64,000 nt of DNA, from contig CM076847.1 in NCBI GenBank assembly GCA_039519185.1, positions 74,287,247 to 74,351,246 of the forward strand, given 5' to 3'. The notes under the pieces are model-generated. The model made no database searches, had not been told where the DNA came from, and saw nothing but the letters and a program-made list of their open reading frames with translations. A program made the translations under genes and the position numbers. Positions 11,750-22,200 of this stretch are shown in pieces (the stretch's first letter is position 1; every line of letters starts with the position of its first letter). Origin of the DNA: Astragalus membranaceus. Lineage: Eukaryota > Streptophyta > Magnoliopsida > Fabales > Fabaceae.

Positions 11750-12050
11750 CACTACAAGAATATTTGATTTTTTCGGCCAGGACTTTCCGGCGGATATGGA
11801 TCCGCCGCAAATTTTCCGGCGGTTTCTAGGCATTTACGGCGGATATGGATCCGCCGCAACGTTACCGGCGGAATAATTGATGTTTGCGGCGGATCAATAT
11901 TCGACTTGGTTTCTGCGGCGGATTTAACAAAAATTGCGGCGGATCAATATTACCAAAATTGTTAAAATTTTACGAGATTTTAACAATCCGCCAGTAAGGT
12001 TATTTCCGGCGGATATTTGACAATTTTGAATTTCAAAAACCGCCGCAATT

Positions 12051-12070
12051 CCCCCCCCCCCCCCCCCCCC
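12051..12070. repeat. C20 homopolymer in the CACTA A subterminal region
   Basis: A run of 20 C residues replaces the GC-rich motif seen at the matching place in CACTA B (near 49600). It may be a slippage expansion and can form G-quadruplex or i-motif structures. It is also a hard stretch to sequence, so the length may be inexact. Confidence 0.8.
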
Positions 12071-12170
12071 GTCTGCCGCAAATCCCCTAATCCGCCGCAA
12101 ATCCCATAAATCCGCCAGTAACTGCCGTTTCCGGTGGATCTTGCCTTTTGACCGTTTGACTTCGTTTCTC

Positions 12171-12180
12171 CTATATAAAC
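12171..12180 (+). promoter_or_regulatory. TATA box upstream of the CACTA A palindrome
   Basis: CTATATAAAC sits about 80 bp before the palindrome and is followed by a pyrimidine-rich leader (CCCCTTCTCCCCTTC). The same box and leader occur at the matching place in CACTA B (49495-49503, minus strand). It is placed to drive transcription through the inverted repeat. Confidence 0.55.
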
Positions 12181-12256
12181 CCCTTCTCCCCTTCTTCTTT
12201 TTCACACCTCTACCAATACTCTCATTCTCTTGATACGGCACTCTCTTAATACGGCA

Positions 12257-12806
12257 CTCTCTTGAGCATTGTCGGCAGCGGCTCCAATAGAGTGGCGTAT
12301 GTCTCCATTTCTTTGTAAAGAAATTTCCACATTGTCATGAACACCCATTCATATTTTTCGTTAAAAGTAACCCCTTTATCAGCAAAAAGCTCCTCCTCAT
12401 TATTTCCACCACAAGAGACATATACGCTCATCAAACGCTCGGTATCATCCTCCAACTTAACAATTCGTCCTTGCAGTTCCCCAAACATTCTATTTAGAGA
12501 TTCAACCATCTTTTCAAAAGATGGTTTCTTGTGAAACTTTCTATTTTGAAAAGATGGTTGAATCTCTAAATAGAAAGTCTGAGGAACTGCAAGGACGGGT
12601 TGTTAAGTTGGAGGATGATACCGAGCGTTTGATGAGCGTATATGTCTCTTGTGGTGGAAATAATGAGGAGGAGCTTTTTGCTGATAAATGGGTTACTTTT
12701 AACGAAAAAGATGAAGGGGTGTTCATGACAATGTGGAAATTTCTTTACAAAGAAATGGAGACATACGCCACTCTATTGGAGCTGCTGCCGACAATGCTCA
12801 AGAGAG
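12257..12806. repeat. Long palindrome (inverted duplication) in CACTA A
   Basis: The left arm (12257-12519) and right arm (12544-12806) are near-perfect reverse complements around a 24-nt spacer. Both arms, read outward from the centre, encode a related 85-120 residue acidic peptide starting MVESLNR, with about 90% matching residues. A transcript across the region would fold into a roughly 260-bp hairpin. CACTA B carries the same structure at 48881-49419. Confidence 0.9.
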
Positions 12807-12899
12807 TGTCGTTTCAAGAGAATGGCGTAGGTCTCTGTTTAGGGGTAGCAGACATTAAATATATAAATGATAAAAAATAATAAAAAATCATAATACTCA

Positions 12900-13215
12900 T
12901 AACAATACAACAACATATCCGACACTAAATTAACGATCAAGATCTTGCCGACACTAAATAGTGAATAGTCCAGCGTGATTATTGAATAATGAATAGTGAT
13001 TAGCTTGGACACTAATTAACGGTCAAGATATTTCCGACACTAATTAACGGTCAAGATCTTGCCGACACTAAATAGTCAATAGTGATTAGTGTCGACACTA
13101 ATTAACAATCAAGATCTTGCCAACACTAAATAGTGCTGCGTGATTAGTGAATAGTCAATAGTGATTACTGTCGATACTAATTAACGGTCAAGATCTTGGC
13201 AACACTAACTAAATA
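12900..13215. repeat. Dispersed short repeats in CACTA A
   Basis: Several copies of GACACTAATTAACGGTCAAG and of CTTGCCGACACTAAATAGTG alternate with AATAGTGATTAGTGTCGACA. The same family appears in CACTA B (about 48590-48780) and is expanded in CACTA D (52357-52870). Confidence 0.8.
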
Positions 13216-13503
13216 GTGAATTTTGATTTTGGCTATTTGCGTCGGATATTTGGGTATTTGCGGCGGATATTTTGGGTATTTGCGGCAGAATTTGGGTTCT
13301 TGCGACGGATATTTGGGTGTTTTAAAAAAAATGCACGGTGTTTTAATTTGAAATATCCGCCGCAAAGACCCACAATCCGCCGCAAAGACCCGTTTGAAAA
13401 ATAGGCGCGGATATTTAATTTCAAAATCCGCCGCAAAGACCAAAAATCCGCCGCAAAGGGTCTTTGCGGCAGATATTTCCTTTTGACCGTTGGCTCCGTT
13501 TTC

Positions 13504-13512
13504 CTATATATA
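13504..13512 (+). promoter_or_regulatory. TATA box of the CACTA A transposase gene
   Basis: CTATATATA is followed by a CT-rich leader and then, near 13680-13790, what looks like an intron in the leader (a donor-like GTATGT after TTCAAT and an acceptor-like TTGTTTAG). CACTA B and D have equivalent boxes (about 48308-48320 minus and 53221-53230 plus). Confidence 0.55.
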
Positions 13513-14057
13513 TCCCTTCCCCACTTCTCATTCTTCACACTTCTAACAATCCTCTCATTCTCTTCTTAAAATTTCTCTTTTACTCTCTCCAAATTCTCTA
13601 CTAAATCTCTTTTTGAAGTGTAGCACTTCCTCCCTACGAATTGTCTTCTCCTCTCATTGGGAAATTTCTTCAATGTATGTTTTTGATATGAGTTAATAGT
13701 TTTAGTTTTTAATTTTTTTTTATATTCGTTTTTAAATTATTTTATAATAATATGAGTTTGTTACTAATTGTGTTGTTGTTTGTTTAGGTATTGTTTGAGT
13801 TCTTCATTTTTCCTCTCTGCTTGAGTTCAGGATAAGCTTCAAGCCAGAACCTTCTCTTCACTACGGTTAGTTGTTAAAGTAATTAATAAAATATTACTTA
13901 CTTCACTATTTATAGTAAAATTTTGTTACAAATTTTGTTTGCAATAATAATACAAAATAATTTATATTGAAAAAACTTATTTATTAAGTTCACTTATAAA
14001 TTTTATTAACATATATTGTCTTATAAAATTTGAAAATTTAAAATTAAATTTGGAATT

Positions 14058-15562
14058 CACTACAAGAATTGCTTGCATTACTGGCTAGACATTTCTGGCG
14101 GAATCAGTCAGCCAGTAAGTTTTCTGGTGGAATTATGCGATTTCTGGCGGATTTAGTCTGCCAGTAAGTTTCTGGCGGATTCCATAACATTTCTGTCGAA
14201 TTTAAACAGCCAGTATATTTACTGGCGGATTGAGTAGGAATTTCTGGCGGAAATTAATTGAAAAACTAAAATAATTTTATAAATAAATATATCCGCCAGT
14301 AATTGCATTTACTGGCGGAAATTTCAGCCAGAAAATACCCTCAAAAGCTGCGCATTGACTGTCAAAAATGGCCAGTAATGCAGTTCCGCCAGTAACACGC
14401 AAGTTCCGCCAGTAATGCAGTTCCGCCAGTAACACACAAGTTCCGCCAGTAATATATCCACCAGTAATTGCATTTACTGGCGGAAATTTCAGCCAGAAAA
14501 TAGCCTCAAAAGCTGCGCATTAACCGTTAAAAATGGCCAGTAATGATATCCGCCAGTAACACGCAAGTTCCGCCAGTAATATAGACAAGATGGCAGTGAG
14601 ATGTCCCGTCACAGACCAATTCCGCCAGTAATGCACTTTAATCCGCCAGTAATATTCGTGGGCTGTCAGCTGCCACAATTCCGCCAGTAATGCACTTTAA
14701 TCCGCCAGTAAAATTCGTGACAGCCGTTGCATCTTCTCCTTCTTAATCCGCCAGAAACGGTCTTTAATCCGCCAGTAACGGCCACAATGCGTCTTCTCCT
14801 TCTTCCCTCCATTATAAAATCTGAAGCTCTCATTTCATTTGTTATTCATTCCACCATTTCTCTCAAATGTGTCTAAAATTTTTTTCATTCATTCACACCA
14901 TTTCTCTCCAACATTGATCCTGTTTTAGCTTGGTTTGGGGATGATGACAACAACAACAACAACAACAACAGCAACAACAACACCAACACCAGCAGCAACA
15001 ACAACAACAGCAACAACAACAACACCTCTGGACCCTCCTACTATGATATCTAGTACTTTTACTAGATATTTTAATTTGCATTTGTAATGACTATTTCTAT
15101 TTATATTTTGTAATGGATATTTTAATTAGTACTTTATTGCATGAAGTTTATGAAAATTTTATCATTTAGAAAAAATATTTAGTAATTATTTTATTTTTTG
15201 AATTAAATAAATGAATTAAAAAATTATTTTTAAAAAATTTAAATAAAAAACGAATTAAATATCAACAAATTTTAAATATAAAAAACCATTTGAAAAATAT
15301 TTTTTTTAAATAAATATATAATACAGTACTGGCGGATTTGGTTGTTTAGTGGCTGATATTCAGCCAGTAATTACTGGCTGAAATTCGGCCAGTAAATCCG
15401 CCAGTCATTACTGGCTGAAATTCCGCCAGTAACAATTACCTGCGGCCGTTTTTCTGGCTGATTACTGGCGGACTAAATCCGTCAGTAATGTGCAATTTCT
15501 GGCCGAATTTCAGCATTACTGGGGGATTGAGTTAGCCAGTAATAACTTAAATTCTTGTAGTG
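14058..15562. mobile_element. Non-autonomous CACTA transposon C nested in CACTA A
   Basis: The ends are CACTACAAGAATTGCTTGCA on the left and, reversed, CACTACAAGAATTTAAGTTA on the right. They are flanked by the 3-bp target duplication ATT (14055-14057 and 15563-15565). Subterminal zones hold many TTACTGGCGGA / TCCGCCAGTAA motifs, distinct from the GCGGCGGAT motifs of the host element. The homologous stretch of CACTA B (about 47750-47765, reversed) is an uninterrupted empty site with a single ATT. An impure CAA repeat lies at 14945-15028. No protein is encoded. Confidence 0.95.
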
Positions 15563-15750
15563 ATTATTATTTATAATGTTTAAATTATTAGTATATAACA
15601 TTATCAAAAAATTAATTGTGTTGCTTGTAATTGATAGTTTATTGAAATATCAAAATAAAATGAGTAATATATAAATATATATATCAAAATATGAAGTAAT
15701 TGATAGTTTATTTTATTTATATTGTAGTGTAGTATACATAGTTCTTGAAA

Positions 15751-18650
15751 ATGGATCGTAGTTGGATGTATGATCGATTGTATTTTGGAAGATCAGGTGT
15801 AAAACGACGTTTTGTAGAAGGAGTAGAAGAGTTTATTTTTTGTGCTAAGTACATTGATCATGAAGAATTTGGGCGACAAGGCGGTATTAGATGTCCGTGC
15901 TTGAAATGTTCATTTGGAGCTATAAAAAATGAACATGAAGTTAGACTTCATTTGTACAATAATGGGTTTAGGCCAAATTATTGGACATGGAGTCGTCACG
16001 GGGAAGGAGCGCCAGGGGTAGCTGCAGTTCCTGCGGTTAATGTTCCGGTTGAAGTAGTAGATCACACATCAAGTAGTTATCCAGCGACTACGATATCTGA
16101 AAGATGGGGAATACAACCGTTAGATGTTTATCAGGGAATGATATCTGACGTTGTTGGAGTAAATTTGGATTTTGAAGAACCAGATGCTGACGAAGTTCCA
16201 AATGAGGAAGCTCAAAGGTTTTACATGTATTTGAGTGAGACAAATAAACTCATATTTGAAGGATCTACAGACTCAAAATTATCAATGTGTGTTCGGTTGT
16301 TGGGTCTTAAGTATCAATTTAATGTTGCTGAGTTGTGCATGGAATATATGACCAAAATGATGTTGGATGCAACCCCCATTAGAGGGAGTTTACCGCAAAG
16401 TTATTATGAAGCTAAAAGAGTGGTATCGAAGCTTGGCTTAAAATCTAAAAGGATTGATTGTTGTGTGTCTGGTTGCATGCTCTATTATAACAATGAGTTT
16501 GGCATAAATGATGGAGAGTTGTCGGAATGCAAGTTGTGTGGACAACCACGCTATCGTGTCAGTAGATCAGGGATGAGCAGAGGCAAATCGGTTCCACGAA
16601 AATCAATGTTCTATCTGCCTCTTATTCCAAGGCTACAGAGGATATTTACTTCAATGGAGACCGCGGGTAAAATGACATGGCACCATCAAAATAGAAATAA
16701 TTCTGGTGAATTACGTCACCCATCTGATGGTGAAGCTTGGAAGCATTTTGATCGTGTTCATCCAGATTTTGCCAGTGATCCACGCAATGTTCGGCTTGGT
16801 TTGTGCTCTGATGGTTTCACACCATATATTCAAGCCTCGGCAACACCGTATTCATGTTGGCCAGTTATTGTTACCCCATACAACCTTCCTCCAGAAATGT
16901 GTATGTCCAAACCATACATGTTTTTAAATTCTATTATTCCAGGGCCAAGTAATCCAACAGCTGGTATTGACATCTATTTGCAACCTTTGATTGATGACCT
17001 AAAAAGGTTGTGGAATGGTGTTTTAACTTATGATGTGGCACGCAAACAAAATTTTGTGATGAGGCCGGCTTTAATATGGACCATTAATGACTTCCCTGCC
17101 TATGGAATGTTGTCTGGATGGGGGACACATAGTAAGATGGCGTGTCCGATTTGCATGGTTGACACAAAGGCTTTTAGTCTTAAATACGGAGGAAAAGTTT
17201 CATGGGTTGACTCCACCGTAGGTTCTTACCTATGGATCACCCATTTAGAAAGCAGAAATATGCGTTCATCAAGGGAAATGTTGAAACAGCTGGACCTCCT
17301 CGTCAGTTGACACTAGAGGAAGTTTGGAATAGTGTTAGGGATATCCCTCCTGTGGAAGTCGTAGCGGGTGTTGTTTCTCGTCCAGATGGCTCTGGGAAAT
17401 GGCACAATTGGACAAAAAAATGTATTTTTTGGGAACTTCCCTATTGGAAAGATAATCTATTGAGACACAATCTCGATGTCATGCATATAGAGAAGAATTT
17501 TTTTGACAACATATTTAACACTGTCATGAACGTGAAAGGCAAAACGAAAGACAATGAGAAAGCTAGGAAGGATATAGATCATTTCTGTAGACGAAAGGAT
17601 TTGTTGTTGGTTGAGCAAGGTACTAGGATTTTGAAACCCAAAGCCAATTATACTTTATCTACCGAACAAGCGAAAGCAGTTTATCAGTGGATAAAAGAGT
17701 TGAAAATGCCAGACGGTTATTCTTCCAATTTATCTAGATGTGCGGATGTGGATAATGGGAGGTTGCATGGGATGAAGAGTCATGATTGTCACGTATTCAT
17801 GGAGTGCTTACTTCCTATCGCTTTTAGTTCGTTGTCAACACACGTTTTGAATCTGCTCATTGAAATAAGTCAATACTTTAAGAATTTGTGTTCTGCAACG
17901 CTAAAAGCTGACGATCTTTCAAAAATGGAACAAGACATCCCACTTATCTTATGCAAGTTGGAGAGAGTATTTCCGCTTGGTTTCTTTGATTCTATGGAGC
18001 ATCTACTGGTGCATCTCGCATATGAAGCTAAACTTGGCGGACCTGTCCAATACAGATGGATGTATCCGTTTGAAAGGTCAGCTAATTTTTATAATATAAG
18101 AAACAAGTTTAAATTAAAATATATGAGTATTATATTAATATCATATTCTCTAGGTTCATGGGTGATTCAAAAAGATCGGTGAAAAACAAAGCTAGAGTTG
18201 AAGGATCGATATGTTCTTCTTACTTACACCGTGATTTTTGTTCTCATTATTTCAAGAATCAGTTTGCTCCTGGAAGCAGTCGAAATGAAGTGGATACTGA
18301 ATGGCCTAGACATCATTTGGCTTTGTCTGTCTTTTGTCTACCCGGTCGTCCATCTGGGAAGGAGTCAACTCACTGGCTAACAGATGAAGTGTTAAGTTCA
18401 GCACATGTTCATGTGTTGATAAACTGTACTGAGGTGCAATCATTTATTGAGTATGTTCCTCAACATTAACAATTGATCTTAATTAGTTAATATAAAGTAG
18501 ACAAGTGTAACAATTAAATTATTTCTTTTTAGGGAGTTCATGTCATCAGAGGCAGTACGTGAAGACCAATCTTCTGCTCATATTCATGCGCATTTTTCAA
18601 TGTGGTTTAGTGTATTCCCTCCCGCCAAATCCTACCGACCAACACTTGAG
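15751..18650 (+). pseudogene. CACTA A transposase (tnp2/TNPD-like), frameshifted and truncated
   Basis: From the ATG at 15751 the reading starts with the transposase-associated domain (RSWMYDRLYFG, then CPCLKCSF). The tnp2 core (Transposase_21) follows, with candidate acidic catalytic residues in LGLCSDGF, WTINDFPAYGMLSGWG and HNLDVMHIEKNFFD. A DUF4218-type region comes next (MKSHDCHVFMECLLPIAF). A one-base deletion near 17214, compared with copies B and D, shifts the frame between the second and third motif. An intron is evident at about 18077-18153 and joins YPFER to FMGDSKRSV. A further exon starts near 18535 and is cut at 18650 by the deletion. The gene cannot make a whole transposase. 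Confidence 0.9.
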
Positions 18651-18735
18651 CAATTAATTTCTTATTTTTCTTTTAAATAGTTATCTTAAAAAGAATCCAA
18701 CTCATTCGTGGCATTCGTGGGCAGAAATGGTTCGC
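18651..18735. other. Spacer between CACTA A and the host gene promoter
   Basis: About 85 bp of AT-rich sequence with no similarity to the CACTA family. It is the stub left between the truncated transposon and the TATA box of the NUP98-type gene. Confidence 0.5.
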
Positions 18736-18743
18736 TATATATA
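18736..18743 (+). promoter_or_regulatory. Candidate TATA box of the NUP98-XBAT fusion gene
   Basis: TATATATA lies within GCTATATATAGC, about 490 bp before the ATG and some 150-190 bp before the presumed leader exon. The position is plausible, but the start site cannot be fixed from sequence. Confidence 0.4.
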
Positions 18744-18879
18744 GCAATGCTCATAATTTTTTTTCCCAGAGTTGTTTTTTTGCCACAGAAGTTTTATGCT
18801 TTTTTTTTTGGTGGAGTCGGAATTTTTACGCTAATAAAGAAAACTAATTAATAGGCATGAATCGCATGATGCATAGTCT

Positions 18880-19229
18880 GCGACGACGACAGTGTTAGTT
18901 GTGTGATCCAACACACTTCTCAATTCAACAACTGTAAGTTTTTTATTTTTCATTCTAATCTATTCAACTTCTCTCACCTTTCATCGTTAGCGTATTTCCG
19001 TTTTCCTTGTTTGTTTGCACCTTCAGAAATCAATGAAATATATAGCATTGAAATTCTAGGGCCACCTACGTTTTGCGTGTTTCTTTCTTGCGTTTTCCAT
19101 TTTCTTTGTACTGTGAATAGGAGATAAAAACAAACAATTAAAGAAAAGAAAAGCTAATGATTTGATGTGTGTCGATTACAGCTAGGGAGCAACAAGCTAC
19201 CACTGTATTGTATCTGGAAAGTTGTAAGG
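18880..19229 (+). other. 5' untranslated leader with an intron
   Basis: A leader exon appears to end at 18933 (CAACAACT before GTAAGT). A T-rich intron follows at 18934-19181 (ending GATTACAG). A second leader exon, CTAGGGAGC onward, then runs to the ATG at 19230. Retained introns show that this copy is genomic and not a processed retrocopy. Confidence 0.5.
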
Positions 19230-22200
19230 ATGTTCGGTTCAACAAACCGTAAGTTTTCCCTCCTTTCATTGTTATTCCTTTTCACTCTCAAAAGCTGGAT
19301 GATGTTTGTTAAGTGGGGTGCAAATTGTTACTAGTACTTATCATTTATTGGACATTAGTTGTTTTGTTTTATAATTTATTATTCTTTGTCGTTGTTGTTG
19401 TTCATTTGAGTATACGTGGATGTTGAAGTTAAAGATAAAGATGTTTCTTTGTTTACCATTAATTAATATATGGAAATTCTTTTAACAGCTTTGGGGCTGT
19501 CATCAACGAGCCCGTTTGGGCAGATCAATTCAGTGTTATGGCGGACTAATTCAAGTAACAATCCTTTTGCCCCTAAACCATTTGGGTCGCCAACGGGTTC
19601 TTCCATATTTGGGGGTACTTCCACCGGTGTATTTGGTGCAGCACAAGCACCTTCTCCATTTGGTGCTTCGTCTTCACCTGGGTTCGGTAGTTCAATGCCT
19701 GCATTTGGCTCATCTTCAACTCCAGCTTTTGGTAGTTCATCCACATCATTTGGAGGTAGGCGTGAGCGTGACTATCGAATGCTTTTGCAATTACTTCATT
19801 TATTAGCTGTCTTGCTCTCACTAGACTTTCTTTATTGAAGATTTTGGAAACCCGTTTATCGGTAGTGTTATGTAATGTAATGTGTGAAAAGCACAAAACT
19901 TTAGTGCAAAAAAATACCAATTTTATATATAAATAAATACTCCCTCTTGCCTCGCTTTTGGGATAAAGCAGTTGTCTACTTGTCTGGGATTCTTTGTAGT
20001 GCTTAGCTAATCTTTTGAGGAAGGTTTTGTTTTTATAGTGGATTTGCAAAACAACCAACACACTTTGCATACTCTTAATTTACTATTATTGCATTTTCTG
20101 ATTTCATTTCACATTGTATCATTTGTCTGTGTTTGTCTACGTGCATTTTGCTGGTGGTATTCTCAATTCTGACTTATGGAATGGAAACAGTGGATAGGCA
20201 TTCAGCCACTCACGTAATATTCGTAAAATGTCAAACTTTGTGAAGGAGCTATGAACGATCGAGGTTTTGTTCTATGTATGATAATGGAGAAGTACTGCAT
20301 CCTGTTTATGGATTTTTTCCTCCCTTCCCCCACCTTCACAGCCCATCCCCCAAATTGCTTTTCTTGACATGTCAGTATGTTGATATCATTGGAAATACAG
20401 AATAATACAAAGTCCCTTGTGAAAAACACTTAAGAACAAGAACATTATAGAAGAGATAAGATTTTTTCCAGCTGTATATGCTCTCTATTCAATGCTACTT
20501 TATCTCTTTAAAAACTTGAAGTTTACATAACTTAAGGACTAGTTTACTTATGACATCCTTGCATTATTTATATCTAATGGTGGTAACCATTAGCATCTTT
20601 TTGCTTACTTTTCTTCCTTTTTTATTATCATAATTTTATTTTGTGGTTTTCTAATTCATTCTGAGAATCAACTCTCTTCCTGCCTAGGATCGGCAGGTTT
20701 TGGTCAGAAGCCCGCTTTTGGAGGTTTTGGCTCTACTCCTACTCAAACAAATCCCTTTGGAAGTGCCACCCAACCATCACAACCAGCATTTGGAAGCAGT
20801 ATATTTGGTTCCGCAACACCTTTTGGCGCCTCAAGTCAGCCAGCATTTGGTTCGACAGGAACACCTGCATTTGGTGCTACAAGTACCTCTGCATTTGGTG
20901 CAACAAACATCCCTGTATTTGGTGCAACCTCGACCCCAGCTTTTGGAAGCACAGGAAGTGCATTTGGTGTGTCAAATACTCCCTTTGGTGGTGGGGGAGC
21001 ATCCGGAGGTTCAAGTAACCCAATGTTTGGTTCAACAAGTACGTCTGCATTTGGTACTTCAAGCTCTCCATTTGGGGCCTCCAAGTCTCCTGCTTTTGGT
21101 GCTTCTAGTACCCCTGCTTATAGTTTTGGCTCCACTCATGCTTTTGGCCAGTCTAGTTCTGCATTTGGTAGCAGCAGCCCATTTGGGAGTACAACCTCAG
21201 CCTTTGGAGGTCAACGTTCTGCATTTGGTGAGTTCAATAGTTTTTATTTTGATTTCTAACTTGTGATATATCGATTTTCAAGATACGCGCGGTACAATGA
21301 ATAGGTAGTGTCCTTTTTTTGTATTTTATTCCACTGTAATTGATAGTGATCTTTACATATTTTCTCATGCAGGATCGCAGACTCCAACTCTAGCGTTTGG
21401 AAATACTGGTATTGGGCAGTCAGGATTTGGAGGTCAACGGGGAGGAAGTAGAGTAGCTAATTACTCAGCAACAACGGAAGTAGATGGTGGTACCTCTGGA
21501 CAGACTACAAAATTGGAGTCCATATCAGCCATGCCTGTTTACAAAGATAAAAGTCAGGAAGAGCTAAGATGGGAGGACTATCAATTGGGAGATAAAGGTA
21601 GTTTTTATTTAGAATTCTAACTTGTGATATATCAATTTTCAAGATATGCGGTACAATGAATAGGTAGTGTCCTTTTCTTGTATTTTATTTCACTGTAATT
21701 GATAGTGATCTTTACATATTTTCTCATGCAGGATCGCAGACTCCAGCTCTAGCGTTTGGAAATACTAGTATTGGGCAGTCAGGGTTTGGAGGTCAACGGG
21801 GAGGAAGTAGAGTAGCTAATTACTCAGCAACAACTGAAGCAGATGGCGGTACCTCTGGACAGACTGCAAAATTGGAGTCCATATCAGCCATGCCTGTTTA
21901 CAAAGATAAAAGTCAGGAAGAGCTAAGATGGGAGGACTATCAATTGGGAGATAAAGGTAGTTTTTATTTAGAATTCTAACTTGTGATATATCAATTTTCA
22001 AGATATGCGGTACAATGAATAGGTAGTGTCCTTTTTTTGTATTTTATTCCACTGTAATTGATAGTGATCTTTACATATTTTCTCATGCAGGATCGCAGAC
22101 TCCAACTCTAGCGTTTGGAAATACTGGTATTGGGCAGTCAGGATTTGGAGGTCAACGGGGAGGAAGTAGAGTAGCTAATTACTCAGCAACAACGGAAGTA

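Larger units (their letters stand above)
11750..18650 (+). mobile_element. CACTA (En/Spm) transposon A, right end deleted
   Basis: The left terminus is CACTACAAGAATATTTGATT, followed by GC-rich subterminal motifs (TCCGCCGCAA / TTGCGGCGGAT) to about 12160. Next come a TATA box, a long palindrome, dispersed short repeats, a second TATA box and a tnp2 transposase gene. Homology to CACTA B and D ends abruptly after the sequence AACACTTGAG near 18650. The TNPA gene and right terminus are therefore gone, and target duplication cannot be tested. CACTA C is nested within it. Confidence 0.9.

Noticed and set aside
11295..11810. Start codon at 11810 for the gypsy integrase ORF
   Set aside because: The first 20 codons lie inside CACTA A; the native reading begins at or before 11749.
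14893..15081. Cys-rich ORF on the minus strand
   Set aside because: It is the reverse reading of an impure CAA repeat inside CACTA C.
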